From Malikia sp. (lineage in GTDB: Bacteria; Pseudomonadota; Gammaproteobacteria; Burkholderiales; Burkholderiaceae_C), in contig NZ_JAQTZS010000026.1 of the NCBI RefSeq assembly GCF_028687635.1, positions 1-44,406 on the forward strand: a DNA stretch of 44,406 nucleotides, written 5' to 3'. Below the pieces are notes generated by a model, which was not told where the DNA came from, searched no databases, and saw nothing but the letters and a program-made list of their open reading frames with translations. This document shows, one piece after another, positions 25,239 through 36,456 of this stretch. Each line of letters begins with the position of its first letter. Within the stretch, counting starts at the first letter, position 1. The position numbers and the translations under genes are program-made.

Positions 25239-27992
25239 ATGCCCATCCAGTTCCTGACCAAAATCTTCGGCAGCCGCAATGACCGCCTGCTCAAAACCTA
25301 CCGCAAGACGGTGGCGCGCATCAATGGCCTGGAGGCGCAGTTCGAGAAGCTGACCGACGCCGAGCTGCAGGGCAAGACGGGCGAGTTCCGCCAGCGCCTG
25401 GCGCAGGGCGAGGAGCTCGACGCGCTGCTGCCCGAGGCCTTTGCCACCGTGCGCGAGGCCAGCAAGCGTGTCATGAAGATGCGCCATTTCGACGTCCAGC
25501 TGGTCGGCGGCCTCGCGCTGCACCACGGCAAGGTGGCCGAGATGCGCACAGGCGAGGGCAAGACGCTGACCGCGACGCTGGCGGTCTACCTCAACGCCCT
25601 GTCCGGCCAGGGCGTGCATGTGGTGACGGTCAATGACTACCTGGCCGGGCGCGATGCGCAGACCATGGGCAAGCTCTATAACTGGCTGGGCCTGTCGGTT
25701 GGTGTCAACCTGCCGCAGATGCCGCGCGAGGACAAGCAGCTCGCCTATCTGGCCGACATCACCTACGGCACCAACAACGAGTACGGTTTCGACTACCTGC
25801 GCGACAACATGGTCTACGAGGCGGCCGACCGGGTCCAGCGTCGGCTGAACTACGCCATCGTCGACGAGGTGGATTCGATCCTGATCGACGAGGCGCGCAC
25901 CCCGCTGATCATCAGCGGCCAGGCCGAGGACCACACCGCGATCTATCTGTCCATCCACCAGCTGGTGCCGCAACTGGTGCGCCAGGAAGGCGAGGAAGAC
26001 CCGCGCACCGGCGAGGGCGTGATCCAGCCGGGCGACTTCACGGTGGACGAGAAATCGCACCAGATCCACCTGACCGAGCAGGGCCATGAGAACGCCGAAC
26101 GCATCCTGGCGCAGGCTGGCCTGCTGGCCGAGGGCGCCTCGCTGTACGACCCGTCCAACATCGTGCTGATGCACAACCTGGTGACGGCGCTGAAGGCGCA
26201 GCATCTGTATCACCGCGACCAGCATTACGTGGTGCAGGATGGCGAGATCGTGATCGTCGACGAGTTCACCGGCCGCCTGATGTCGGGTCGGCGCTGGAGC
26301 GATGGTCTGCACCAGGCGGTCGAGGCCAAGGAGGGGGTGCCGATCCAGCCCGAGAACCAGACGCTGGCATCGATCACCTTCCAGAACTATTTCCGCCTCT
26401 ACGGCAAGCTGTCGGGCATGACCGGCACCGCCGACACCGAGGCCTACGAGTTCCAGGATATCTACGGCCTTGAGACCGTGGTGATCCCGCCGAACCGCCC
26501 GAGCCAGCGCAAGGATCAGCTCGACCGCGTCTACAAGACCACGCCCGAGAAGTACCGCGCCGCGATCGTCGATATCCGCGAATGCCACGAGCGCGGCCAG
26601 CCGGTGCTGGTCGGCACCTCGTCGATCGAGAACTCCGAGATCATCGCGGCCCTGCTGCAGCAGGAAGGCCTGCCGCACGAGGTGCTCAACGCCAAGCAGC
26701 ATGCGCGCGAGGCCGACATCATCCTGCAGGCGGGCCGTCCCGGCGCGATCACGATCGCGACCAACATGGCGGGCCGTGGCACCGACATCGTGCTGGGCGG
26801 CAACCTGGAGCGGCAGCTGGCCGCGATCGAGGCCGATGCCAGCCTGGACGAGGCCGCTCGTGCCCGGGCGACCGAGGCGGCGCGCGCGCAGTGGAAGGCC
26901 GACCATGAGCAGGTCAAGCAGCTCGGCGGCCTGCGCATCATCGCGACCGAGCGCCACGAGAGCCGTCGCATCGACAACCAGCTGCGTGGTCGCGCTGGCC
27001 GCCAGGGTGACCCGGGATCGAGCCGCTTCTACCTGAGCCTGGATGACTCGCTGATGCGCATCTTCGCGGGTGACCGCGTGCGCGCGATCATGGACAAGCT
27101 CAAGATGCCCGAAGGCGAGGCGATCGAGGCCGGCATCGTGACGCGCAGCATCGAAAGCGCGCAGCGCAAGGTCGAGGGCCGCAACTTCGACGTCCGCAAG
27201 CAGCTGCTGGAGTACGACGATGTGTCCAACGACCAGCGCAAGGTGATCTACCAGCAGCGCAACGACATCATCGACGCGCTGGACCTGAGCGCGCAGATCG
27301 CGTCGCTGCGCGAGGGCTGCATGACCGAGGTGGTGCGCGCCTTCGTGCCGGCCGAGAGCGTCGAGGAGCAATGGGACCTGGCCGGCCTGCAGCAGGTGCT
27401 GGCCGAGGACTGGGGCCTGCTGCTCGACCTGGCCGCGCTGGCGGCGGGCGCCGAGACCCTGAGCGACGACGACATCCTGCAGCATGTGCTGGCCGCCGCG
27501 AACGCATCCTACGAGGCCAAGGTGGCGCTGGTCGGCCGCGAGCAGATGGGCAACTTCGAGCGCGTCGTGCTGCTGCAGCATATCGACTCGAACTGGCGCG
27601 ATCACCTGAGCGCGCTCGACTACCTGCGCCAGGGCATCCACCTGCGCGGTTATGCGCAGAAGCAGCCCAAGCAGGAGTACAAGCGCGAGGCCTTCCTGCT
27701 GTTCGGCCTGCTGCTCGACAGCGTGCGCAACGAGGTCACGCGCCTGCTGATGAATGTCAAGATCCAGTCGCCCGAGCAGGTCAGCCAGGCGGCCGAGCAG
27801 CTCGAAACCCAGGCCGAGCATCTGAGCCATGTCACCTACAGCGCGCCCAACGAGAGCGGCGAGGCCGAGACCAGGCCCGATACCGGCCTGCTGAGCCAGC
27901 CGGACCAGCCGCTGCCGCGCGTGGGTCGCAACGATCCCTGCCCGTGCGGCAGCGGACAGCGCTACAAGCACTGCCATGGCAAGCTGAGCTGA
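25239..27992 (+). CDS. secA: preprotein translocase ATPase SecA
   Basis: A 917-residue motor of the Sec pathway. Walker A is MRTGEGKT (102-109), and the Walker B/DEAD-like box is D209-E210-V211-D212. The NBD2 helicase motifs [14 protein letters not shown] and [13 protein letters not shown] are present. The C-terminal zinc finger that contacts SecB and phospholipids has C901, C903, C912 and H913. The start [19 protein letters not shown] is standard; GAGGAG lies 10 nt upstream. No secM-like arrest gene precedes it. Candidate -10 hexamers TAAAAT (25123) and TATAAA (25142) lie in the gap shared with dciA. Confidence 0.98.
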   Translation: MPIQFLTKIFGSRNDRLLKTYRKTVARINGLEAQFEKLTDAELQGKTGEFRQRLAQGEELDALLPEAFATVREASKRVMKMRHFDVQLVGGLALHHGKVAEMRTGEGKTLTATLAVYLNALSGQGVHVVTVNDYLAGRDAQTMGKLYNWLGLSVGVNLPQMPREDKQLAYLADITYGTNNEYGFDYLRDNMVYEAADRVQRRLNYAIVDEVDSILIDEARTPLIISGQAEDHTAIYLSIHQLVPQLVRQEGEEDPRTGEGVIQPGDFTVDEKSHQIHLTEQGHENAERILAQAGLLAEGASLYDPSNIVLMHNLVTALKAQHLYHRDQHYVVQDGEIVIVDEFTGRLMSGRRWSDGLHQAVEAKEGVPIQPENQTLASITFQNYFRLYGKLSGMTGTADTEAYEFQDIYGLETVVIPPNRPSQRKDQLDRVYKTTPEKYRAAIVDIRECHERGQPVLVGTSSIENSEIIAALLQQEGLPHEVLNAKQHAREADIILQAGRPGAITIATNMAGRGTDIVLGGNLERQLAAIEADASLDEAARARATEAARAQWKADHEQVKQLGGLRIIATERHESRRIDNQLRGRAGRQGDPGSSRFYLSLDDSLMRIFAGDRVRAIMDKLKMPEGEAIEAGIVTRSIESAQRKVEGRNFDVRKQLLEYDDVSNDQRKVIYQQRNDIIDALDLSAQIASLREGCMTEVVRAFVPAESVEEQWDLAGLQQVLAEDWGLLLDLAALAAGAETLSDDDILQHVLAAANASYEAKVALVGREQMGNFERVVLLQHIDSNWRDHLSALDYLRQGIHLRGYAQKQPKQEYKREAFLLFGLLLDSVRNEVTRLLMNVKIQSPEQVSQAAEQLETQAEHLSHVTYSAPNESGEAETRPDTGLLSQPDQPLPRVGRNDPCPCGSGQRYKHCHGKLS

Positions 27993-28012
27993 TCTTCCGC
28001 TCGGAAAAGAAG

Positions 28013-28045
28013 AAGGCCGGAAACCTCTCGCGAGGCTCCGGCCTT
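28013..28045. terminator. bidirectional terminator between secA and the S8 protease
   Basis: AAGGCCGG (28013-28020) pairs with CCGGCCTT (28038-28045), enclosing an inner CCTC/GAGG stem with a TCGC loop. It lies between convergent genes, with GGCGTTTTC on the plus side and TTCTTCTTTTCC on the minus side. Its core shares a 13-nt identity with the terminator at 29730-29764. Confidence 0.75.
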
Positions 28046-28077
28046 GGCGTTTTCTGCCCGCTCGCTCGCTCAGTCGG

Positions 28078-29634
28078 TCAAGGCCTGCCGAGCACGATCT
28101 GCGTGGCCGAGTTCTGCGTGCCGTCGTAGCTCAGGTTGCTGCCCGACAGGTTCGTCACGCCGAAGGTCGATGTCGTCACCGTCGAATTCAGGCTGCCGCT
28201 GGTCAGCTTGCAGCTGCCCGTGCTGGCCGTCACGCAGCTCTTGGCGCCGCCGGGGTTGAAGCTGCCGTTGACCGTGACGTTGGCGACGGCCGCGCCCGTG
28301 GCCACATCGCGAACTGCCACGATGGCGCCTGCCGTCCAGCTGGTCTTGCTCTTGCTCGACGACGCGGTGATCGACTTGACCGCCACCACCTGCTTGGCCA
28401 CGCTGGTCGGCGCGCCCGTCGCCAGGGAATAGAGCAGCCGGTTCGGCGAGCCTGCCCCGATGGCGCCGAGCTGGTTGGCCGATGCATTCGCGAGCAGGAA
28501 GGCCGACACGTCCGTCGGGCGGGCATTCGGATTGGCCGCGAGCGCCAGCGCCGCGACGCCGGTGACATGAGGCGCCGCCATCGAGGTTCCGCTCAGGATC
28601 GCGGCCGCATTCGAGGCGGTGTACCAGGCGGAGCTGATGCTGCTGCCGGGGGCGAACAGGTCCAGGCAAGAGCCCCAGTTCGAGTAGGACGCCCGTTGGT
28701 CATTGCTGTCGGTGGCGCCCACGGTGAGCGCGGTCGGTTCGCTGGCAGGTGAGGTGGTGCAGGCATCGACGTTGCTGTTGCCGGCCGCGACGACCATGGT
28801 CACGCCCTTGCCCACCGCGCCCGCCACGGCTGAATTGACCGCGGTCGAAATGGCGCTCATGCCCAGCGACAGGTTGGCCACGGCAGGACGCAGGGGACTG
28901 GCCGCGACCCAGTTGATGCCGGCGATGACGCCGCTGGTGGTGCCGGATCCGGCGCAATCGAGGACCCGGACCGGAATCAGTGCCACGCCCTTGGCCACGC
29001 CGTAGACGGTGCCGCCAACGGTGCCCGCGACATGGGTGCCGTGGCCGTTGCAATCGCTGGTGTTGCTGGCGTTGATCGCACCGGTGCCGTCGGGCGCGAC
29101 GTTATAGCCCGGCCGGACCCGTCCCGTGAACTCTACATGGTCGGACCGCAGGCCGGTGTCGATGATGAAGGCGTTGACCCCCGCCCCCCGGTAGTTGTAG
29201 TGGTAGATGCCTTCCAGCGGCCGGGTGACTTGATCGATGCGGTCCAGCCCCCAGGTCGCCTGATTCTCGGCCTGGGGCAAGACCGCTTCGCGCAGCGCGA
29301 CCGTGCGATCCTGCTCGATGTAATCCACCTTGGGATTCTGCTTCAGCGCCTGCACGGCCGCGTCGGGCAGCGAGGCGGAAAAGCCCTTGATGGCGTGGGT
29401 GTAGACATGCTGGACCTGGCCGCCGTGCTGCTTGGCCAGCGCCAGGGCCTCCGCCGGCGCATCGGCGACCGTCTGCCGGAATACCACGATGTAGCGACCA
29501 ACAATCGGGCGCGACTGGCCGAAGGCCTTGGCCGGCAACTCGACCGGAGGCTGCGCCAGCGCAGCCGCTGGCTGCAGCAGACCGATGCAGGTCAGGCCCA
29601 AGGCGAGCGTGGTGGCGTTGAGAGCGGGGTGCAT
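28078..29634 (-). CDS. secreted subtilisin-like S8 family serine protease with I9 propeptide
   Basis: A 518-residue extracellular protease precursor. A signal peptide occupies about 1-27 (ALAQPP at the likely cleavage site). An inhibitor-I9 prodomain spans about 45-115 (RYIVVFRQ to VDYIEQDR). The peptidase triad is D159 (IIDTG), H198 (CNGHGTHVAGT) and S351 (LSGTSMAAPHVTG), with oxyanion N286 (AAGNSN). The last 100 or so residues (Ser/Thr-rich, ending TQIVLGRP) look like an Ig-like beta domain. I start at ATG 29634 because the signal peptide begins there. It is flanked by terminators on both sides, so it is a single-gene transcript. Confidence 0.93.
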   Translation of the reverse strand: MHPALNATTLALGLTCIGLLQPAAALAQPPVELPAKAFGQSRPIVGRYIVVFRQTVADAPAEALALAKQHGGQVQHVYTHAIKGFSASLPDAAVQALKQNPKVDYIEQDRTVALREAVLPQAENQATWGLDRIDQVTRPLEGIYHYNYRGAGVNAFIIDTGLRSDHVEFTGRVRPGYNVAPDGTGAINASNTSDCNGHGTHVAGTVGGTVYGVAKGVALIPVRVLDCAGSGTTSGVIAGINWVAASPLRPAVANLSLGMSAISTAVNSAVAGAVGKGVTMVVAAGNSNVDACTTSPASEPTALTVGATDSNDQRASYSNWGSCLDLFAPGSSISSAWYTASNAAAILSGTSMAAPHVTGVAALALAANPNARPTDVSAFLLANASANQLGAIGAGSPNRLLYSLATGAPTSVAKQVVAVKSITASSSKSKTSWTAGAIVAVRDVATGAAVANVTVNGSFNPGGAKSCVTASTGSCKLTSGSLNSTVTTSTFGVTNLSGSNLSYDGTQNSATQIVLGRP

Positions 29635-29729
29635 GCGATGGGGGCTTTGTTGGTGAACGTACGGTGAATTATCTGTCAATGTGCTTGCGATTGGAAGACG
29701 GCAGCAGCCTGGCTCGCTGGCGGAATGAA

Positions 29730-29764
29730 AAAAACCGCAGATCTCTCGCGAGGCTGCGGTTTTT
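29730..29764 (-). terminator. rho-independent terminator after sucCD
   Basis: On the plus strand AAAAACCGCAG (29730-29740) pairs with CTGCGGTTTTT (29754-29764). Read on the minus strand it follows sucD and ends in a T-run. The loop region CTCTCGCGAGGCT (29743-29755) is identical to one in the secA terminator. Confidence 0.9.
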
Positions 29765-29798
29765 TGCTGCCCCGGCGGGCGGGGTAGGGGGCCGGGAT

Positions 29799-30695
29799 TT
29801 ACTTCAGCAGGCTCTTGAGCAGGTGGCCCAGCTCGGACGGGTTGCGCGTCACGGTGAAGCCGCACTCTTCCATGATGGCGAGCTTGGCGTCAGCGGTGTC
29901 GGCGCCACCCGAGATCAGCGCGCCGGCGTGGCCCATGCGCTTGCCGGGAGGCGCGGTCACGCCAGCGATGAAGCCGACGATCGGCTTCTTCATGTTGGCC
30001 TTGCACCACATCGCGGCTTCGGCTTCGTCCGGGCCACCGATCTCGCCGATCATGATGACGGCATCGGTATCCGGATCGTCATTGAAGGCGCGCATCACGT
30101 CGATGTGCTTGAGACCGTTGATCGGGTCGCCACCGATGCCGACGGCCGAAGACTGGCCCAGGCCGACTTCGGTCAGCATGGCAACGGCTTCATAGGTCAG
30201 GGTGCCGGAGCGCGAGACGACGCCGATGCGTCCCTTGCGGTGGATGTGACCGGGCATGATGCCGATCTTGATCTCGTCGGGGGTGATCAGGCCGGGGCAG
30301 TTGGGGCCCAGCAGCAGGGTGCGCTTGCCACCGGCGGCTTCCTTGGCCTTCATGCGGTTGCGCACTTCGAGCATGTCCTTGACCGGGATGCCTTCGGTGA
30401 TGCAGATCGCCAGGTCCAGGTCGGCCTCGACGGCTTCCCAGATCGCGGCGGCGGCGCCTGCCGGCGGCACGTAGATCACGGAGACGGTCGCGCCGGTGTC
30501 GGCGGCGGCTTCCTTGACGGTGCCGTAGATCGGCACGTCGAGGATCTTCTCGCCGGCCTTCTTCGGGTTCACGCCGGCGACGAAGCAGTTCTTGCCGTTC
30601 GCGTACTCGATGCACTTCTCGGTGTGGAACTGACCGGTCTTGCCGGTGATGCCCTGGGTGATGACGCGGGTATCTTTATTGATGTAAATCGACAT
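29799..30695 (-). CDS. sucD: succinate-CoA ligase, ADP-forming, alpha subunit
   Basis: A 298-residue TCA-cycle enzyme subunit that binds CoA and carries the phosphohistidine. The CoA-binding GITGKTGQFHT is near residue 15, GPNCPGLITP near the middle, and the active-site histidine lies in RMGHAGALISGG (around residue 256). It follows sucC on the minus strand after a 65-nt gap containing a hairpin. Confidence 0.97.
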   Translation of the reverse strand: MSIYINKDTRVITQGITGKTGQFHTEKCIEYANGKNCFVAGVNPKKAGEKILDVPIYGTVKEAAADTGATVSVIYVPPAGAAAAIWEAVEADLDLAICITEGIPVKDMLEVRNRMKAKEAAGGKRTLLLGPNCPGLITPDEIKIGIMPGHIHRKGRIGVVSRSGTLTYEAVAMLTEVGLGQSSAVGIGGDPINGLKHIDVMRAFNDDPDTDAVIMIGEIGGPDEAEAAMWCKANMKKPIVGFIAGVTAPPGKRMGHAGALISGGADTADAKLAIMEECGFTVTRNPSELGHLLKSLLK

Positions 30696-30714
30696 GCGAG
30701 TTCCTAATCAGTTG

Positions 30715-30754
30715 GGGACAGAGCTTGCCCGCTTTGCGGGCTGCGGTCTGTCCC
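30715..30754. promoter_or_regulatory. nested inverted repeats between sucC and sucD
   Basis: GGGACAG (30715-30721) pairs with CTGTCCC (30748-30754), and inside it GCCCGC (30727-30732) pairs with GCGGGC (30736-30741) over a TTT loop. It occupies most of the 65-nt sucC-sucD gap. With no T-run on the minus strand, it may be an mRNA processing or stability element rather than a terminator. Confidence 0.45.
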
Positions 30755-30760
30755 GCAAAA

Positions 30761-31924
<1,164 letters not shown>

Positions 31925-32137
31925 GAATTGCTCTCAGTGGAGTCAGTCAACAAAACGTCCGGAGTGTGGGCACCTTGCCTTACGCCAGTCCAACACCGGC
32001 GACTCAATGCCTGCGGTCGAGGACGCAAGAAAACATAAATGTATCATGCTGCAATGATAGAAAGCGGACTGGAGGCGGACGTTTCGGCGCTTGCCGCGCC
32101 CGCCCATCCAATCGTAACTGCCACCAGGAGAATACAG

Positions 32138-33058
32138 ATGCATCAGGTTTTCATCGACGGCGAAGCCGGCACCACGGGCTTGCAGATCCGCGAACGGCTG
32201 GCCCAGATGCCGCAGATCGCCTTGCTCAGCATTGCCCCCGAGCGCCGCAAGGACCCGGCCGCCAAGCGCGAACTGATGGCGCGGGCCGATCTGGTGATCC
32301 TGTGCCTGCATGACGACGCCGCGCGCGAGTCGGTCGCGATGGTCGACTCGATCAAGGCCGAGGGTGGCAAGGCGCCGCGCATCATCGACGCCTCGACCGC
32401 GCACCGCGTGGCACCCGACTGGGTCTACGGTTTCCCCGAGCTCTGCGCCGGCCAGGCCGAGGCGGTGCGCGGCGCCGAGCGCGTCGCCAACCCGGGCTGC
32501 TACGCGACCGGCGCGATCGCGCTGCTGCGCCCGCTGATCGATGCCGGCCTGCTGTCGCCCGAGCACCCGGTCTGCCTGCCGAGCGTGAGCGGCTACACCG
32601 GCGGTGGCCGCCCCATGATCGAGGCCTACGAGGCCGGCACGGCGGCGCCGTTCGAGCTCTACGCGCTGGGCCTGGGCCACAAGCATGTTCCCGAGATCAT
32701 GGCCTGCACCGGCCTGACCCGGCGCCCGATCTTCGTGCCGGCGGTGGCCAACTTCGCCCAGGGCATGCTGGTCCAGCTGCCGCTGCACCTGGACCTGCTG
32801 CCGGGCAGCCCCAAGCTCGCCGACCTGCAGGCCGCGCTGGAGCGGCACTACGAGGGCAGCCACTGGGTCAACGTGCCGCCGGCGACCGAGGATGGCAAGC
32901 TCGACGCGGTCGCGCTGGCGGGCACCAATCACCTGGAGCTGCGCGTGTTCGGCAGCGACGCGCACCGCCATGCCGTGCTGGTCGCGCGGCTGGACAACCT
33001 GGGCAAGGGCGCCAGCGGCGCGGCGGTGCAGAACCTGCAGCTGATGCTGGGACTCTGA
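32138..33058 (+). CDS. argC: N-acetyl-gamma-glutamyl-phosphate reductase, short (type 2) form
   Basis: A 306-residue NADPH-dependent reductase of arginine biosynthesis. It has the [14 protein letters not shown] nucleotide-binding start and the nucleophile C121 in [12 protein letters not shown], with [12 protein letters not shown] further on. At about 306 residues it is the short ArgC form, not the roughly 345-residue type. I start at ATG 32138, which has CAGGAG 7 nt upstream; an upstream ATG at 32039 has no ribosome binding site. An imperfect ATCAT-N6-ATGAT repeat lies at 32043-32058 in the gap shared with sucC. Confidence 0.95.
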   Translation: MHQVFIDGEAGTTGLQIRERLAQMPQIALLSIAPERRKDPAAKRELMARADLVILCLHDDAARESVAMVDSIKAEGGKAPRIIDASTAHRVAPDWVYGFPELCAGQAEAVRGAERVANPGCYATGAIALLRPLIDAGLLSPEHPVCLPSVSGYTGGGRPMIEAYEAGTAAPFELYALGLGHKHVPEIMACTGLTRRPIFVPAVANFAQGMLVQLPLHLDLLPGSPKLADLQAALERHYEGSHWVNVPPATEDGKLDAVALAGTNHLELRVFGSDAHRHAVLVARLDNLGKGASGAAVQNLQLMLGL

Positions 33059-33117
33059 AGCGCCGGGCGGGCCATGTCCCGCCTGACCGAGGGGTTTGAC
33101 CAAGTTTAAGTATGCGG

Positions 33118-33133
33118 TAAGGGAAAACCCTTA
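33118..33133. promoter_or_regulatory. perfect 16-bp inverted repeat before the GNAT gene
   Basis: TAAGGG-AAAA-CCCTTA ends 10 nt before the ATG at 33144, in an AT-rich patch of an otherwise GC-rich region. It may be an operator, or a hairpin masking the ribosome binding site. Confidence 0.35.
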
Positions 33134-33143
33134 AATTAGGCCG

Positions 33144-33797
33144 ATGACTGATGCCGCACCTTCTTCCACGCCTGCGCGCGCCCTGATCCGCACCCTGGAT
33201 GCCGGCCATGTCCCGCTGATCGAGCAGCATCTGCTGGCGCTGCCCGATCGCGACCGCTACCTGCGCTTCGGCTATCCGGCCATCGACGAGCAGATCGGCC
33301 GCTACGTCGCCAAGCTGGATTTCGCGCGCGACGAGATGTTCGGCATCTTCGATGCCGATCTGCGGCTGGTCGCGGTCGCGCACCTGGCCTACCTGGACCA
33401 GGCGGGCCAGCAGCATCTGGCCGAGTTCGGTGTCAGCGTCGGTCCCGGCCTGCGCGGGCGCGGCTACGGCCAGCAGCTGTTCGAGCGCGCGGTGGTGCAT
33501 GCGCGCAACCACGGGGTCTCGCGCCTGATCATCCATGCGCTGAGCGAGAACGCCGCCATGCTCAGGATCGCGCGCAAGGCCGGCGCCACGGTCGTGCGCG
33601 ACGGCTCCGAGAGCGAGGCCTGCCTGGAGCTGCCGCCGGCCGACTTTGGCTCCCAGGTCGGCGAGCTGCTGGCCGAGGGGCTGGCGCGCACCGACTACCA
33701 CCTCAAGGCCGGCGTCAAGCAGGTGCGCGGCGTGATCGATCTGGTGCACGAGATCCGCGAAGGCGTGCGCGACGCGCGCGACCAGACCAGGCCCTGA
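33144..33797 (+). CDS. GNAT-family N-acetyltransferase
   Basis: A 217-residue protein with the GNAT fold. The acetyl-CoA pyrophosphate loop is visible as VGPGLRGRGYGQQLFERAV (about 100-118), preceded by the beta-4 strand LAEFGVSV and followed by LIIHALSENAAMLRIARKAGA. The N-terminal segment includes RYLRFGYPAID, which recalls the GNAT domains found in protein lysine acetyltransferases. The substrate is unknown. It lies between argC and corC with short gaps, so it could be part of either unit. Confidence 0.88.
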   Translation: MTDAAPSSTPARALIRTLDAGHVPLIEQHLLALPDRDRYLRFGYPAIDEQIGRYVAKLDFARDEMFGIFDADLRLVAVAHLAYLDQAGQQHLAEFGVSVGPGLRGRGYGQQLFERAVVHARNHGVSRLIIHALSENAAMLRIARKAGATVVRDGSESEACLELPPADFGSQVGELLAEGLARTDYHLKAGVKQVRGVIDLVHEIREGVRDARDQTRP

Positions 33798-33865
33798 GCA
33801 GCGCTGTCGCGCTGGCGTCAAACGCTTGGGGTATCCTTGCTGCTTCGCAACTACCCTGAGCTACA

Positions 33866-34732
33866 GTGGCTGAACCCCATCCCAGTCCGGCGCCGCACCG
33901 AGGCGTGCGGCATGAAGACAAGCGCGGCTTCCTGCAAAAGCTGGCCGAGTTCATCCATCCCGGACCCGACTCGAAGGACGAGCTGATCGAGACCCTGGCC
34001 GAGGCCGAGGACAACGACATCATCAATGCCGAGTCGCGCGTGATGCTGGAGGGGGTGATCCGGATCGCCGACATGAGCGCCGGCGACGTGATGGTGGCCG
34101 CGCCGCGCATGGACGGGCTCGATATCCAGGCCCCCTACGAGGAGCTGCTGCACCAGGTGATCGAGACCGCGCATTCGCGCTTTCCGGTCTACGAGGGCGA
34201 GCGCGAGAACATCATCGGCATCCTGCTGGCCAAGGATCTGCTCAAGCTGCAGCGCGCACCCGGGCTGAGTCTGCGCTCGCTGCTGCGCCCGGCCACCTTC
34301 GTGCCCGAGAGCAAGGGCCTCAACGACCTGCTGCGCGAATTCCGCGCCAACCGCAACCACCTGGCGATCGTGATCGACGAGTTCGGCCGCGTCGCCGGGC
34401 TGATCACGATCGAGGATGTGCTGGAGCAGATCGTCGGCGAGATCGAGGACGAGTTCGACGTCGAGGAAGACGAGGGCGACATCTTCGCGCTGGCCGATGG
34501 CACCTGGCGCGTCAGCGGCGACACGCCGGTCGAGCGCATCGCCGAATCCTTCGGCCTTGAGCTGGACGACGAGGACTTCGACACCATTGGCGGCCTGGTT
34601 TCGCACGCGCTGGGCCGGGTACCGCGCCGTGGCGAGCGCCATGAGTTGCAGGGGCTGGACTTCATGGTGCAGCACAGCAAGGGCGGGGCGGTCAAATGGT
34701 TCAAGGTCTCGCGCCTGCCGCACCAGCCTTGA
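33866..34732 (+). CDS. corC: CorC/YbeX-type CBS-pair protein (Mg/Co efflux or ribosome-associated)
   Basis: A 288-residue soluble protein. Two CBS domains (about 70-185) include RFPVYEGERENIIGILLAKD and HLAIVIDEFGRVAGLITIED, followed by an acidic linker and a CorC_HlyC domain (about 205-285). There is no DUF21 membrane domain, so it is of the YbeX type. It begins at GTG 33866; the ribosome binding site is weak. Its stop lies 7 nt before lnt, reproducing the ybeX-lnt pairing of E. coli, but ybeZ and ybeY are not here. Confidence 0.93.
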   Translation: MAEPHPSPAPHRGVRHEDKRGFLQKLAEFIHPGPDSKDELIETLAEAEDNDIINAESRVMLEGVIRIADMSAGDVMVAAPRMDGLDIQAPYEELLHQVIETAHSRFPVYEGERENIIGILLAKDLLKLQRAPGLSLRSLLRPATFVPESKGLNDLLREFRANRNHLAIVIDEFGRVAGLITIEDVLEQIVGEIEDEFDVEEDEGDIFALADGTWRVSGDTPVERIAESFGLELDDEDFDTIGGLVSHALGRVPRRGERHELQGLDFMVQHSKGGAVKWFKVSRLPHQP

Positions 34733-34739
34733 TCAAGGC

Positions 34740-36380
34740 GTGCGCCTGAACCCATCCCTCGCCTGGCGCGCCGCGCCGGCTGGCACCGGCCTGCTGCTGG
34801 CGGGCCTGCTGCAGGCCTGGTCGCTGGCCTGGCCCTTCGCTCTGCTTTGGCCGCAGGGCGAGCCGGTCGCCGGACTGCAGATCCTGTCGCTGGCGCTGCT
34901 GGTCCCGCTGTTGCATCGGGCTGCAACGGCACGCGCCGCCTTTTTCCGTGGCTGGATTTTTTCGACCGCCTGGCTGGCCGGGACCTTCTGGTGGCTGTTC
35001 GTCTCGATGCACACCTATGGCGGCCTGCCGGCGCCGCTGGCCGCGCTCGCCGTGCTGGCGCTGGCGGCGGCACTCGCGCTGTGCTACGCGCCGGCCGCCG
35101 GGTTGTACTGGCGCTGGCGCGCGGCCGGGTTGCGCTGGCGGCTGCCGGTCTTCGTGGCGCTTTGGACGCTGGCCGAGCTCGCGCGCGGCACGGTCTTCAC
35201 CGGCTTTCCCTGGGGGGCGGGCGGCTATGCGCAGGTCGACGCGCTGGCCCCGCTGGCGCCCTGGGTTGGCGTCCATGGCATGGGCGCGGTTTCGGCCGCG
35301 CTCGCGCTGCTGGCGGCCGAGGCCTGGCAGGCGCTGGCTGGCCGCTTTGGGTCAGCCGGCGCGCGGCGGCGCGGGGCATCGGTCGGTACCGTGCCGCTGG
35401 CCGGCGGCTTGGCCGGTGCGATTGGACTCGTGCTGCTGGCGTGGCCCGGCGTCGCGCAACACTGGGCTGGCTGGGTGCCGATCTGGACCCGCTCGACCGG
35501 CGTGATGTCGGTCGCGCTGCTGCAAGGCAATATCCCGCAGGATGAGAAATTCCAGCCCGGCAGCGGGGTGCCGCTGGCGCTGTCCTGGTACGGACAGCAG
35601 GCGCGGGCGGCGCTGGCGCGCGGTGACGCCCGGTTGGTCGTGGCGCCCGAGACGGCCATTCCCTTGTTGCCCCAGCAGCTGGGACCCGATTGGTGGCAGC
35701 CGCTGCTGCAGGCCGTGGCACGGGGCGGCGCGGCGCTGACGCTGGGGCTGCCGCTGGGCAGCGTCAAGCAGGGGTACACCAATTCGGCGCTGTCGTGGAC
35801 GCCGGAGGCGCGCGCGCCGCTGCGCTACGACAAGCAGCATCTGGTGCCGTTTGGCGAGTTCATCCCGACCGGATTCCGCTGGTTCACCGAGCTGATGCAC
35901 ATCCCGCTGGGCGACTTCAACCGGGGCGCGCCGGTGCAGCCGACGCTGGACTGGGCCGGGCAGCGCATCGCGCCCAATATCTGCTACGAGGACCTGTTTG
36001 GCGAGGAGCTCGCGCGCGGTTTCGTCGATCCGGCGCGGGCGCCGACCGTGCTGCTCAACCTCAGCAACATCGCCTGGTTCGGCGACACGGTGGCGATAGC
36101 CCAGCACCGCCAGATCTCGCGCCTGCGCGCGCTCGAGCTGCAGCGCCCGATGCTGCGTGCCACCAACACTGGCGCCACGGTGGCGATCGATCACCTGGGG
36201 CGCGTCACGCACGAGCTGCCGCGGCTGACGCGCGGCGTGCTGATGGCCGAAGTCGAGGGTCGCGCGGGCCTGACCCCTTACGCGCGCTGGGCCGGCCGCT
36301 TCGGCCTCTGGCCGCTGGCGCTGCTGTGTGTCTTCGCCTTGCTCGTGGCCTGGCGCCGCGGCGACCTGTCACGCCCGTAA
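34740..36380 (+). CDS. lnt: apolipoprotein N-acyltransferase
   Basis: A 546-residue inner-membrane enzyme that adds the third acyl chain to lipoproteins. Several hydrophobic helices occupy about 12-240. The nitrilase-like domain has the catalytic triad E304 (APETAIPLL), K365 ([11 protein letters not shown]) and C415 ([11 protein letters not shown]), and a final helix sits at the C-terminus. I start at GTG 34740 ([13 protein letters not shown]), immediately after corC, because the frame open further upstream overlaps corC and is not homologous. Confidence 0.95.
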   Translation: MRLNPSLAWRAAPAGTGLLLAGLLQAWSLAWPFALLWPQGEPVAGLQILSLALLVPLLHRAATARAAFFRGWIFSTAWLAGTFWWLFVSMHTYGGLPAPLAALAVLALAAALALCYAPAAGLYWRWRAAGLRWRLPVFVALWTLAELARGTVFTGFPWGAGGYAQVDALAPLAPWVGVHGMGAVSAALALLAAEAWQALAGRFGSAGARRRGASVGTVPLAGGLAGAIGLVLLAWPGVAQHWAGWVPIWTRSTGVMSVALLQGNIPQDEKFQPGSGVPLALSWYGQQARAALARGDARLVVAPETAIPLLPQQLGPDWWQPLLQAVARGGAALTLGLPLGSVKQGYTNSALSWTPEARAPLRYDKQHLVPFGEFIPTGFRWFTELMHIPLGDFNRGAPVQPTLDWAGQRIAPNICYEDLFGEELARGFVDPARAPTVLLNLSNIAWFGDTVAIAQHRQISRLRALELQRPMLRATNTGATVAIDHLGRVTHELPRLTRGVLMAEVEGRAGLTPYARWAGRFGLWPLALLCVFALLVAWRRGDLSRP

Positions 36381-36456
36381 AATGAACGATTCGTCAGATC
36401 TCGAAGCGGGATCTGGCCCGAATTCCCGGCGGATGACCGCCCCCCTAGGCAACGAC

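Noticed and set aside
25122-27977. A 951-codon minus-strand open frame opposite secA
   Set aside because: Antisense of a highly conserved gene; no homology-like features.
32039-32137. ArgC start at the upstream ATG 32039
   Set aside because: It lacks a ribosome binding site and the added residues are not homologous; ATG 32138 has CAGGAG at good spacing.
34416-34739. Extended start for Lnt inside corC
   Set aside because: The extension is the shadow of corC in another frame; GTG 34740 directly follows the corC stop and begins the recognisable N-terminus.
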